From: Poa pratensis
Lineage: Eukaryota; Streptophyta; Magnoliopsida; Poales; Poaceae
Direction: 5' to 3'
NCBI GenBank assembly: GCA_947311845.1
Contig: CAMZMU010000020.1
Span: forward strand, 40,360,489-40,424,488
DNA: 64,000 nt
This document shows positions 1-11,458 of the stretch, piece by piece. The notes under the pieces were generated by a model. It did not search any database and was not told the DNA's origin. It saw nothing but the letters and a program-made list of their open reading frames with translations. Each line of letters starts with the position of its first letter. The stretch's first letter is position 1. A program made the translations under genes and the position numbers.

Positions 1-2974
1 AGGTCTTGACTTTATCTAGATGGAGTCCCATACCTCTTGAGAATGATCAATCATCTTGTTATAAAATTGTTAAAAGTGGGTTTGAAAGTTTTAATCCACT
101 ATTTTGGAGCTTGATAAAAATTATGTGTTTGTAGATCATGAAAAGCATGCTTTATGTGATAGTTATATTGTTGAGTTTGTTCATGATGCTACTGAAAATT
201 ATTATGAGAGAGGAAAATATGGTTGTAGAAATTTTCATGGTACTAAACACCTCTCTATATGCTGAAAGTTTTGAAGTTACTCTTGTTTTATCTTCCTATG
301 CTTGTCACTTTGTTCTTTATGAATTTATTTGGGTACAAGATTCCTATGCATAGGAAGTGGGTTAGACTTAAATGTGTTTCGAATTTGCTTCTTGATGCTC
401 CTTTTGCTTCATTTTTATTTTTATGTGAGCATCATTAAAACTATCAAGCCTAGCTAAAAGGCATTAAAGAAAAGCGCTTATGGGAGACAACCCATTGTTT
501 TATTTCTGCAATTTTTCTTTATTTGAGTCAAGGTTTTGTTTACTTCTGTAACAATCCCTTTGTATCCTTTATTTTATCGCATTGTTGTGCCAAGAAGAGT
601 CTCTAATGATTAGATGATGCTAGATTTGGATTTCTGCGCAGGAACAGATTTCTGCTGTTCACCGTTTCACTTTTCTAAAATCACCAGAAAATCTTTTAAA
701 TCTGCAAATTTTTGTGCGTGATCCTCAGATATGTACGCATCTTTCATTAGTTTCGAGTTTTCTGATTTGAGCAACGGAAGTGCCTCGGAAAAATTCATCT
801 TTACTGGCTGTTCTGTTTTGACAGATTATGTCTCTGTTTTTTGCATTGTCTCTTGTGGGCTTTAAGCAAGGCTCTCTAGACGTGGAGGGTTGTAGCTAAT
901 GTTTTATTGAGTTCTTGCAATGTGTCACAACAGAACCAAAGTGGATTAAAGTTTTTGAGTACTAACCCCTCTAATGAAGTTTATGAGAAGTTTGATGTGG
1001 CGGAAGTTTTCAAGGGTCAAGAGAGAAGGATGATATAATGTGATCAAGAAGAGTGAAGAGCTTAAGCTTGGGGATGCTCCCATGGATCACCCCAGCATAT
1101 TTCAAGAAGACTCAAGCGTCTAAGCTTGGGGATGCCCAAGGCATCCCCTTCTTCATCAGCAACTTATCAGGTCATCTCTAGTGAAACTATATTTTAATTC
1201 TTTCACATCATATGTGCTTTACTTGGAGCGTCTGTGTGCTTTTATTTTCAGTATTTTATTTTTCTTATGGTCAACTTGATTGGATCCTAGCATTCTTGAT
1301 TGGGAGAGAGACACGCTCCGCTTTTTCATATGAATACTCCTATTCTTCACTTATACTTGTTGAGTATTCTTGTCTACTATTGCTATGCTTTTAGCTCCTG
1401 TTTTGCATGCATCTCTTATTCAGAGCTGTTAGTTCTTTTAAAGAAAGTACTCTCTTGCTTCACTTATAATTGTTTGGAGAGTTTATGTTGAAATAAGTTG
1501 ATTGGTGTTTGGTTGGAACAGAAAATGCTGCATGTGGTAGATGGTATAATGGAAAAAGCTTACATATTCTTGTAGATCACTGTATTGGATAATTTGATAC
1601 TTGTCAATTGTTTTGAGTTATCAAGTAGTTCATGTTTAAGCTTTTGTATCATGTAGTTAAAACCTATTAATGAAGAACTACCGTAAAGCTCGTTGAAATT
1701 TGGTTTGCATGATTGGTATCTCTAAGGTCTAGATATTTTCTAGTAAAAGGGTTTGGTTAACAAGGAAGACAGTGTAGAGTCTTATAATGCTTGCAATATG
1801 TTTTCATATAAGTCTTGCTGTGTCGGTTTGCTTCAAATAACCTTGCTAGCCTAAACTCTGTACTGAGAGGGAATGCTTCTCGTGCATCCAAAACCTTGAG
1901 CCAAAATCCATGCCATCTGTGTCCACCATAACTACCTATATGTGGTATTTCCTTGCCACTCCAAGTAAATTTTTCATGTGCTACCTTTAAACTATTCAAA
2001 AATTATTACTCCTATTTTGTGTCAATGTTTACCAAGCTCATGAGGACGGGGTGGATGTCTTTATGTCAACTGTCAAACAGACTTTACCACCGGACTAGCG
2101 GCATATACATCCGCTTATCCATTAATTTTGCAAAAAGAGCTGGCAAATGGGGTGCCCAGTCCCAATTAATTACAACTTTAACCGCTTAATTCTCTTCACA
2201 TTTTTGCCCTGATTTATCAGTCAAGCAATGACAAACAGTGAAATATCTGCATGTGTAAACAAAAGAGAAGAGGGATGATCTGCCTTGCTGGTAGAAATAA
2301 CGTCCTTCATGGGAGCCGCTCTTAAAAGTCTGGTTGGCAGGGGTCATATTGTATTTCCATTTTCTGATTCGTTGACAATTAACAAACACCTCCCAAAACT
2401 TATTTTTACTCTCTTTATGATTTCAAAAACTTAAAAAGCTCTAGCACATGATTTAATCCCTGCTTCCCTCTGCGAAGGGCCTTTCTTTTACTTTTATGTT
2501 GAGTCAGTTTTCCTACTTCTTTCTATCTCAGAAGCAAACACTAGTGTCAACTTTGGTGCAACAATTTTTATATGCTTGTATATTGCACTCATTATATTGC
2601 TTTGTGTTGACAAATATCCATGAGATATATATGTTGAAAGTTGAAAGCAATTGCTGAAGCTTAAATCTTCCTTTGTGTTGGTTAAATACCTTTTACTTAG
2701 AATTATTGCTTTATGAGTTAACTCTTATGCAAAACTCTTTGATGATTGTCTCGAAAGTACTATTCATGAAAAGTTTTTGCTTATATGATTCAGTTGTTTG
2801 CTCATTATCTACTTGCTAGCAAACTATAGACCATTGACCTGGATCACTTCATTCATAACATGTGCTTTACAATACTATTTGATCAAGATTATGATGGTAG
2901 CATGTCACCTCAGAAATTATTTTTTTTTTAGTTTTACCTACTCGAGGACGAGTAGAACTAAGCTTGGGGATGCT
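1..2974 (+). mobile_element. 3' internal region of a gypsy-type LTR retrotransposon (5' part outside window)
   Basis: This is the stretch directly upstream of the LTR at 2975. No long reading frame survives. The phrase 'agcttggggatgc' recurs at about 1069, 1121 and 2961, the last copy lying immediately before the LTR. That pattern, a long non-coding 3' internal tail with a repeated purine-rich phrase ending in a polypurine tract, is typical of several grass gypsy families. The frames in 138-353 and 1212-1491 have no recognisable domain and are not called. The family name is not assigned. gag, pol and the 5' LTR would lie left of base 1. Confidence 0.7.
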
Positions 2975-4482
2975 TGATACGTCTCAAACGTATCTATAAT
3001 TTCTGATGTTCCATGTTGATATTATACCAATTGTTACATGTTTTACATACACTTCATAGCATTTTTATGCATTTTCTGGGACTAACCTATTAACAAGATG
3101 CCACAGTGCCAGTTCTGTTTTCTGCTGTTTTTGTATTTCAGAAAAGCTGTTCTGGAAATATTCTCGAAATTGGACGAAACCTGGACAGGACCTCCTATTT
3201 TTCCAACACGTACACGAAGTCCGAAGGAGAGACGGAGGCGACCAAGGAGGGCGCCACACCCTAGGGCGGCGCGGCCCCCTCCTACCGCGCCATGGTGTGG
3301 TGTGGCCACCTCGTGCACCGCCTCGCGACGCCCTTTGGACTATATATTGCCTCCGCGGTGAAAACCCTAAAAGGATCGACTATTTCTCCAGAAGAGTTCT
3401 GTAGCTCCGCCGCCACCAAAAACCAAGTTTCGAGTGTCCGAAGTTCCTGGTCCGGCACCCTGCCAGACGTGGATTGACCCCGGAGCCATCTCCATCGACC
3501 ACGCCGCCTCCACTTCGACTCCATGATGGTTTGTGAGTAGTTCCCCCATGGACTACGGGTTCTAGCTGTAGCTAGTTGGTACTCTCTCTCCCATGTACTT
3601 CAATACAATGATCTCATGAGCTGCCTTATATGATTGAGATCCATCTGATGTAATCGGTGTTGTGTTTGTTGGGATCCGATGAATTGTTACATTACGATCA
3701 GTCTATCTATTAAAGTTTGTGAAGTTATTGTTGCTGCAATCTTGTTGTGTTTAATGCTTGTCACTAGTGCACGAGTGGCATGATCTTAGGTTTAAGATCT
3801 ATAATTATTGCTTAGATTGTAACTACAAGTTGTTTGCACATGTCCTTGTCCGGAACCCGAGGCTCCAGAGTGACAGCAACTGGGATAACTGGAGGGGATG
3901 GTTCTGACATGAGGATCACATGTTTTCACTAAGTGCTAATGCTTTGCTCCGGTGCTCTATTAAAAGGAGCACCTTAATTACTAGTAGTTTTCCTTGAAGC
4001 CCCGCTGCAAACGGGCTGGTAGGACAAAAGATGTTGTGCAAATTTCTCATTACGAGCACGTATGACTATATATGGAAAACATGCCTACATGATTAATAGA
4101 CTGGATGTTCTGTCTTAATGCTATAATAATTTTGTCAATTGCCCAACTGTAATTTGTTCACCCAACACTTGTTATTGAAGAGTTACCACTAGTGTAGATA
4201 GCTGGGAACCCCGGTCCATCTGTAATCATCATTGCTTTATAGTCAACTCCACGCATGCAACTATTTTCTGGTGCCATTGCTTCTGTGTTACTGTTACTAT
4301 TGCTCTCATATTGCTGATGCTTTCACATCACCCCTGTTACTAGTGCTTTTACAGGTGCAGCTGAACTGACAATTCAGCTGTTAAGGCTTATAAGTATTCT
4401 TTGTCTCCCCTTGTGTCGAATCAATAAATTTGGTTTTACTTCCCTCGAAGACTTTGTGATCCCCTATACTTGTGGGTCATCA
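2975..4482 (+). repeat. 3' LTR of gypsy-type element (1,508 bp)
   Basis: Starts TGATACGTCTC right after the polypurine-like 'agcttggggatgct' and ends CTTGTGGGTCATCA, so it has TG..CA ends with a TGAT/ATCA inverted terminus. The right boundary is sharp: from 4483 a copia gag reading frame on the other strand begins. The target duplication should be 4483-4487 (ccgtc), but its partner is off the left edge. No 5' LTR is available for dating. Confidence 0.8.
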
Positions 4483-4956
4483 CCGTCCAGACCGTCAGAG
4501 CGGTGTCCTCGGGCTGCATAATCACGTCTAGGAGCTCGGGGGAGACGGTCGTGTACAGCCAGTGCACGACGCAGTGGTCGATCATGACCCACTCGGGATC
4601 GTCGTGGCGAGGAACGGCGTTGGCGTCGATGTGGTCGCGCAGCCCGAACTTGCTGATGACGGTGTCGAAGAAGCGCCGCCACTGGGTGTAGTTCGCCGCG
4701 GCGAGGTCGAGAGTGACCGGCACATGGCTGCGGATGTGCACGGTCTGAAGGACGGTGGCTGGGAGCGCCGTGGGCGCGAGGGTGTGCGCAGAAGCCGGCG
4801 CGGGAGGCAGGGTGTTGAGCGCAGTGGCCACGGCAGGAGAGGCAGCCGGCCGGGTCGGCGAACCATCCGGCGAGGAGTCTGGCTCCGCCATGGGGTTGAA
4901 GAAAGGATCATCCATCGGGGCGGAAGCGTGGGAAGAACCGGGAACGTCTGATACCA
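4483..4956 (-). pseudogene. copia gag (N-terminal part), truncated by the gypsy insertion
   Basis: Read on the minus strand, an open frame starts at an ATG overlapping the primer-binding site (about 4958) or at the next ATG near 4915. It runs to 4483, where the gypsy LTR begins. The first ~75 residues are Pro/Ala/Ser-rich. Then comes a section typical of copia gag (UBN2/retrotran_gag group): 'NYTQWRRFF', 'VISKFGLRDHI' and 'VHWLYTTVSPELLD'. The protein is cut after about 155 residues, so the capsid C-terminus, zinc knuckle and pol are missing; they must lie beyond the gypsy element, outside the window. The retained part has no internal stop. Confidence 0.75.
4947..4956 (-). other. Primer-binding site of the minus-strand copia element
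   Basis: Read on the minus strand, TGGTATCAGA follows directly after the LTR end (..TCTACA). This matches the first ten bases of the initiator-tRNA-Met binding site usual in plant copia elements. Confidence 0.75.
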
Positions 4957-5168
4957 TGTAGAGAGATAGAACAGGGGGAGGACTCAACACGATTTGTTAT
5001 TCAGCAGAGGTGGTGTTTAAGTACAGCTTATCCTCAACTGTTTCAGCCATCGTGTGATGCCACGATCTACTCTAACTACTGCTCGACATGGGAGGAGTGG
5101 TGCGCATGTGGTTGACTAGGTACAGGGAAATACACACGCACACATACACTATACAGTATATCCTAACA
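4957..5168 (-). repeat. 5' LTR of the copia element (212 bp)
   Basis: On the minus strand it begins TGTTAGGATATACTG (5168) and ends ..CTCTCTACA (4957), next to the primer-binding site. The ends are TG/CA and the length is short for a plant copia LTR. The second LTR is not in the window. Confidence 0.7.
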
Positions 5169-5535
5169 CACTTTGTTTTCATTTCGTTCTAATAACCGTT
5201 TGCCTGGCAACCACGTGGTTAATCTGGGAACACAAAACAATCTCCTGTTTTGCGGAAGTTCCTTGAGAGGAGGAAGGAGAAGTTGCTCGCTCCTCAAGGA
5301 TCGATATTAAACCATGATTCACTCTTGTGGGGAAACATTTGCTTCATATGAGGTTTCAGTGAGTGGTACAGAACTAAGATTGTTGCCATCAAACAAGTTT
5401 TCTGACACCGTTGTAAGGAGCTCCCAGTCACAGGAAGCTAGCCTCTGCCATAAAACAAATGACTTTCCAATCAATAGCGATCTGAATTCTAGGCATAACT
5501 ACATGAATCTAGGCACAGCTGTATACACGCTTTGC
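5169..5535. other. Intergenic gap, no gene seen
   Basis: Lies between the copia LTR and the stop codon of the GDSL pseudogene, so it should hold that gene's 3' flank. A short plus-strand frame at 5314-5556 has no recognisable features. Confidence 0.5.
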
Positions 5536-5959
5536 CTAGATGCCGGTGTCACATAGGTGCTGAACATTTCTGGGGGTAACAAACGGCGCTGACCCGTTGA
5601 AGGCAACTTGAGTGAGTTTCTGCGAGGTGGTCTCCGTCGGATGAACAAGGTCCCAGAAAATGTGGTTGGTTCGGTTCTTGCACAGGCTGCTCAAGGGGGT
5701 GCAGCTAAACATGGCGTTTTTATTCCCTAACCCGCAGCAGGCCGCATCCACCACATCATAACCTATCACCGTAACATCAAAACCACACCGTCCATAAGAA
5801 TGCCAAGCATTAACAACAAAAAATAGAGAAGTCGGCAAGCAGATTATTAGTCCATCGATGAATACCATATTTCTTTGGTTGCTCGATGTACGGAAGCAAA
5901 GTGGTGGCCGTGTCGAACAAGGAGTGGCGAATATCCGGGTGCCAGACGCTCATGTCGTC
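5536..5959 (-). pseudogene. GDSL esterase/lipase pseudogene, 3' part (last two coding pieces)
   Basis: Read on the minus strand from the Copia insertion at 5959. The exon continues with 'DDMSVWHPDIRHSLF' and 'LLPYIEQPKKYG' to a donor (gtatt) at 5865. The last exon runs 5762-5536 and carries the block 'DVVDAACCGLG', 'NAMFSCTPLSSLC' and 'NRTNHIFWDLVHPTE', ending TAG at 5536-5538. The 'WDxxHP' motif supplies the catalytic Asp and His of plant GDSL lipases, so the C-terminal catalytic block is intact. Splicing 5866 to 5762 keeps frame (codon G split 1+2). The N-terminal part of the same gene is at 12491-13825. The family is secreted hydrolases acting on ester substrates; this copy is dead. Confidence 0.85.
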
Positions 5960-6990
5960 TGTTGAAATATTGTTAAATTTCTAGGGTGGGCTTTTGGCCC
6001 ATCTAACAATTTTCAGAAAATCACTAAAGGCCCGTGCTGTGGCAAATGCTGGGAGTTTAGTCTCACATGGCTAGTTGCGAGAGATTTACACCAGTTTATA
6101 AGGTGAGCTCTTCTCCCACATGTATGAGGTGTTGGCTGTGAAGTGAAGAGAGGCGTTCCACACGCGCGCTCCTCCTCCTCTGTCGCCCGCCTCGCCACGC
6201 CTCGCCTCGCCTCGTCACGACGCGCCGCGCCGCGGGAATCTCGCCGAGCCGATGTTATCTTTTTGTCACGCAGGAAAAATATGAACGGTCAACTGGAACG
6301 TTTCTATATTAACGGAAATGAATACGAGCTGAAACGTTTCGTCTTAATTACGGACGTTACCAGAATTCATTGTAATTCATTACGTGCGTTTCCGTTGGAC
6401 CTCTCGCCTGCCTCGGTGCCTATATCAGAGAGGTCGCTCCTTTCCAGAATAGACAGACAACACATACAACTGCTCGCGCCGCCACCATCGTTCCTCTCGC
6501 TGTTGCTCTCTCCGGTGATCCCATCCCGTCGATCGCGTACACGGTTGCCGAGAGAGCAGGGCTCCGAAACCCCGCCTCTCCACATCCTGTACGGGAGAGG
6601 GGCGATTAGGTTTTTGGGGAGCGTCTTCCACGCGACTGCTCACCTCTGTTCGTCTACTTGAACTACATCTACATCAATTACGTCTGCGTCGCCTTCCTCT
6701 CCGCCATTGCCACCGACGCCGACATCGAGAAGGCTGCTGCTGACAAGAGGATCGCCGACGAGGCTGCCTCCTCCGCTGCTGCGGCCAACTGGCCTACTGG
6801 AGGGTACACGTTTATCCCTCTCCTTATTACTTGCATATTTGCCGTACTAGCTATTTGTGTAGATGTTTCTACTATTTATCTAGTACTTGATTTTATCATA
6901 GAATTTCAATATGTCATTACTACTGTTTACCTCATGTTCATGATTTATTCTTGGATTAATTTAATCGAACAATTGCTTAAATACTCAACA
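5960..6990 (+). repeat. 5' LTR of the Copia element (1,031 bp)
   Basis: TG..CA ends. Two TATA-like motifs occur, TTATAAGG near 6097 and CTATATCAG near 6420; the second, followed by a leader with 'acacatacaac', is the better promoter candidate but is degenerate in the other LTR (CTATTTCAG). The 3' third holds the start of gag (see 6706-7870). Confidence 0.93.
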
Positions 6991-7870
6991 ATAAAAACCT
7001 AATGTGTGTAGGCAATTTTCGATCCAAGGTTTTGCTGCTGCACTGAAACCAGCCCCGTTTACGGGGACATATTTTAAGCGTTGGCAAACAAAAACCACCT
7101 TATGGCTCACTGCGATGAACGTGTTCTGGGTCGCCGGTGTTACTCCCACTGGAACGATTGCTCCTGAACAGGAGAAGGCGTTCAGGGAAGCCACCGTCGT
7201 CTTTGTTGGAGCCGTTCTGAGCGTGATCGGAGATAAGTTGGTTGATGCATATTTACATGTGCGGGTTGCCAAGGACTTGTGGGAGGCGCTCGAATCTAAA
7301 TTCGGCGCAACCGATGCTGGAAGCGAGATGTACACTATAGAGCAGTTCCACGATTACAAGATGGTTGAAAACCGTTCTGTATTGGAACAAGCTCATGAGA
7401 TATAGTGCATCGCTAAGGAGCTTGAGCTTCTCAAGTGTGTGCTACCGGGCAAATTTGTCGCGGGATGCATAATCGCTAAGCTGCCTAATTCCTGGAGGAA
7501 CTTTGCTACTACTCTGAAACACCAGAGGCGTGAATTCTCAGTTGAGGATGTCATCGGCCATCTGAGTGTCGAGCAGAATTCGAGAGCAAAGGACTCGCAC
7601 GGAAAAGGGAACGAGGGAACTTCTGTCGCCAATTTTGTACAGAAGAACTCCAACTTCCACAAGCCCAAGGGGAAACCTGGTGTCCAACAGAATACCGACT
7701 TCAAGAAGAAGGGTAAGAAGCCCTTCAACAAGGATAAGAAGAAAGGAGCCTGCTTCACATGTGGTTCAGAGGAACATTGGGCTCCCAAGTGCCCAAAGAA
7801 GTTCAAGAAACCAGGACAGGACTCCAAGTCTGTCAACATGATTGTGAGCAACAATGAGAATGGTGCATCT
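6706..7870 (+). pseudogene. Copia gag, beginning inside the LTR and containing an intron
   Basis: The predicted first exon (6706-6803) starts at an ATT codon; the matching codon in the 3' LTR is ATG (12208). It encodes an acidic/Ala-rich start (TDADIEKAAADKR...ANWPTGG). A GT-AG intron (6804-7011) joins it in frame to 'QFSIQGFAAALKP', a normal copia gag core with 'GTYFKRWQTKTTLWL'. An in-frame TAG interrupts it at 7403-7405. The same frame resumes through basic Lys-rich residues to a CX2CX4HX4C zinc knuckle (CFTCGSEEHWAPKC) at 7751-7792. After about 7870 the frame shifts before the protease. Gag would form the particle; this copy is non-functional. Confidence 0.8.
6804..7011 (+). other. Predicted gag intron spanning the LTR/internal boundary (208 nt)
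   Basis: Donor G|GTACACG at 6804 and acceptor TGTGTGTAG at 7003-7011. The ends are joined with the reading frame kept (GG + G). The intron contains the last 187 bases of the LTR and the whole short leader after it. It includes an in-frame TAA at about 7000 if not removed. The donor is present in both LTRs; the acceptor exists only in the internal region. Confidence 0.6.
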
Positions 7871-10759
7871 GGGTACGGTAATTTGTTTACTGTATTTTTG
7901 TTTGTCAGTCTAACGATTGGTGGATTGACACAGGTGCAAATATTCATGTATGTTCTGACATCTCATTGTTTTCTTCTTATCAGGTCACAGGGAACGGATC
8001 CGTACTGATGGGGAATGGCGCAAGTGCTTCTGTTCTTGGTGTTGGCACGGTCGATCTGAAGTTTACTTCGGGAAGGATCGTGCAGCTCAAGAACGTGCAG
8101 CATGTCCCCGCCATCAAGAAGAATCTCGTTAGTGGCTCCCTTCTATGTCGAGAAGGGTTTAAGTTGGTTTTGAGTCTAATAAAGTAGTTGTTACGAAATA
8201 TGGACTATTTGTTGGAAAAGGTTATGAATGCGGAGGCTTGTTCCGCTTTTCCCTCGCTGATTTTTGTAATAAAGTCGTGAACAATATTCATTCGAATGTT
8301 AATGAAACAGAAGTTTGGCATTCACGTCTTTGTCACATTGGTTTCGGTTGTATGACGCGGCTAGTAAAATCGAATTTAATCCCGAGTTTCACTTTAGCCA
8401 AAGGTTCTAAGTGTCATTCGTGTGTGCAAGCAAAGCAACCTCGCAAGCCCCATAAGGCTGCGGAGGAAGACACTTGGCACCGTTAGAACTTGTACATTCT
8501 GATCTTTGTGAGATGAATGGTGTGTTGACTAAAGGTGGAAAGAGATATTTCATGACACTGATAGATGATTCCACTAGATATTGCTATGTATATTTGTTAA
8601 GCACCAAAGATGAGGCTCTACACTACTTTAAAATCTATAAGGCAGAAGTTGAGAATCAACTTGAAAAGAAAATTAAGCGATTCCGGTCAGATCGTGGTGG
8701 AGAGTACTTCTCTAATGAGTTTGATTCTTTCTGTGCGGAACATGGTATTATTCATGAGAGGACGCCTCCCTATTCGCCCCAGTCAAATGGGGTTGCGAAC
8801 GGAAAAACCGTACTCTAACAGATTTGGTTAACGCCATGTTAGATACATCGGGTTTATCCAAGGCATGGTGGGGGAGGCTATATTGACATCATGTCATGTC
8901 CTGAATAAAGTTCCGACAAAAGACAATGAAATTACTCCCTATGAGCAATGGGAGAAGAGAAGAACGACACTCTCATACTTACGTACTTGGGGCTGTTTGG
9001 CGAAAGTCAACGTGCCGATCCCAAAAAGCGTAAGCTTGGACCAAAGACCGTGGATTCGTTAATTTGGGCTATGCTAAGAATAGCGTCGGTTATAGATTTC
9101 TAGTAGTGAAATCTGAGGTACCTGACGTGAAGGTCGGTACAATTCTGGAGTCTAAAGATGCTACATTCTTTGAGGATATTTTTCCTATGAGAGATATGCC
9201 AAGCACTTCTAGACAGGAATCTGATGAGACTCCTGAACCTGCCATTCCTATGGAATATTATGAACAAACACATGATGAAAATCCTGAGAAGGATGACGAG
9301 GAAACCCTTGGTAGGGGCAAGAGACAGAGGACTGCAAAGTCTTTTGGTGATGATTTCCTTGTGTACCTTGTGGATGACACTCCCACTTCTATTTCAGAGG
9401 CTTATGCGTCTCCGGATGCTGAATACTGGAAAGAAGCAGTCCGTAGCGAGATGGATTCCATCATGGCTAACGGGACATGGGAAATTACTGAACGTCCCTA
9501 TGGCTGTAAACCATTGGGATGTAAGTGGGTGTTCAAAAAAAGCTTAGGCCCGATGGTACGATTGAAAAGTATAAGGCTAGGCTTGTGGCCAAGGGTTATT
9601 CCCAAAAGAAGAGGAAGATTTCTTCGATACTTATTCACCAGTGGCCAGACTGACCACCATACGAGTATTACTCTCGTTGGCGGCCTCGCATGGTCTTCTC
9701 GTCCACCAGATGGATGTTAAGACGGCTTTCCTCAACGGAGAGCTAGACGAGGAAATCTACATGCAACAGCCAGATGGCTTTGTAATAGATGGTCAGGAAG
9801 GAAAGGTGTGTAAGTTATTGAAATCCTTATATGGCCTGAAGCAAGCACCTAAGCAATGGCATGAGAAATTCAATACAACTTTAACCTCTGCTGGTTTTGT
9901 TGTTAATGAAGCTGACAAATGCGTATACTATCGCCATGGTGGGGGCGAAGGAGTTATTGTGCTTGTATGTTGATGACATACTGATATTTGGGACCAACCT
10001 CAAAGTCATTGAGGAGGTTAAGTCGTTTCTATCTCAGAATTTTGAGATGAAGGACCTTGGTGTGGCTGATGTTATTTTGAACATCAAGCTACTGAGAGAT
10101 AATGAGGGTGGGATTACACTTTTGCAATCCCATTATGTTGAGAAGATTTTAAGTCGTTTTGGATATTCGGACTGCAAAATTTCTCCAACACCATATGATC
10201 CTAGTGTGCAGATTCGAAACTTCAAAGGCACAACTAAGGATCAGCTGAGATACTCTCAAGTGATTGGTTCACTCATGTACCTAGCAAGCGCTACGAGGCC
10301 TGACATCATATTTGCTGTGTGCAAACTGAGCCGGTTTGTCTCCAATCCGGGTGATGTACATTGGCATGCTGTTGAAAGAATTATGCGCTATCTGAAAGGT
10401 ACTGAGAACTATGGACTTCACTATTCTGGAAACCCGTCAGTGCTTGAAGGGTATTGTGATGCGAATTGGATCTCTGATGCTGATGAGATGAAGCCACAAC
10501 GGGTTATGTGTTTACCCTTGGAGGTGGTGCTGTTTCCTGGAAGTCTTGCAAGGAAACGATCCTGACGAGATCGACAATGGAAGCAGAATTAACAGCATTG
10601 GACACATCTGGTGTCGAAGCAGGATGGCTTCGAGATCTGTTGATGGACTTGCTTGTGGTTGAAAAGTCAGTACCGGCTATCCTTATGAACTGTGACAATC
10701 AGACAGTGATTACCAAGGTCAAAAGTTCAAAGGACAACATGCAGTCCAAAAACATATAA
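7871..10759 (+). pseudogene. Copia pol: protease, integrase, reverse transcriptase, RNase H (multiply frameshifted)
   Basis: Protease: WIDTGANIH with catalytic DTG at 7927-7935. Integrase: zinc-binding H-H-C-C section from about 8316 to 8455 (WHSRLCHIG...CHSC), then the DDE core with HSDL near 8494 and SDRGGEY near 8688; the third acidic residue is lost to a frameshift at about 8794. Reverse transcriptase: 'WVFKK' near 9530, 'DVKTAFLNGELDEEIYM', 'LYGLKQAPKQW', and the active site LYVDD at 9963-9977. RNase H: CDANW near 10458 and '[10 protein letters not shown]' near 10575. Shifts or stops lie near 7900, 8175, 8470, 8794, 9060, 9540, 9600, 9945 and 10495, so no polyprotein can be made. Confidence 0.92.
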
Positions 10760-11458
10760 GAATGAGATTAAAAGCTGTCAGACATTTGAGAAACTGGAGT
10801 AATAGCGTTGGATTATATCTAGTCGGCTAAGAATCTGGCAGATCCCTTTACCAAAGGGCTATCACGTGTTGTGATAGAAAATGCATCGAGAGAGATGGGT
10901 ATGAAACCCACATGAGTTGCCATGGTAGTAACCCAACCTATGTGATCGGAGATCCCGTGAAGTAGGACCTGAGAAAACAAACTAGTTGTTAACTGAGGAG
11001 AGTACTTTTACTAACCCAATCCGTTGGAGATGCAATACTCTCGGTAACTGTATGGCATGTTCATATTTGTCTTAATGTGTTCCAACGCTTTGCATAAGCA
11101 AGATGCTATCCTACAGAGCAATCTTTAGAGGAACACACTATATGAGCCTGACTGCTGGTCACAGTCTATGAGAATGGGTTGATCTCTAGTAAGTTCATGA
11201 ATAGGTCAGGAGTGTGACTAATATGCTCCACCCGAGGGTTTAGCCTCGGCAGCCTAGTACTGGTAAGAGATTTGGTGAAACTATTTTACGCCAAACTAAC
11301 AATTCAAGGCATAGTCCATTGTCAGTTTTGAAGGAGTGTAGCTATTTGTTCTAGGTGGATGTTCAACCTTAACGGATCTCCACTGAAAACACTGGTATAT
11401 CAAAACAGTGTTTGGAACAGAGAACAACATCATGGGTCTTTGGGATCTGGTGGGGGTT
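10760..11458 (+). other. Copia 3' untranslated region with polypurine tract
   Basis: Non-coding stretch between RNase H and the 3' LTR. It ends in 'gggatctggtgggggtt' at about 11442-11458, a purine-rich tract directly abutting the LTR, as expected for the plus-strand primer. Confidence 0.7.

Noticed and set aside
7012..7030. 'tttcgatcc' near the start of gag exon 2 matches the T-arm region of tRNAs and could be an offset primer site
   Set aside because: It lies ~25 bases from the LTR end and within codons conserved for protein; a primer site must adjoin the LTR.
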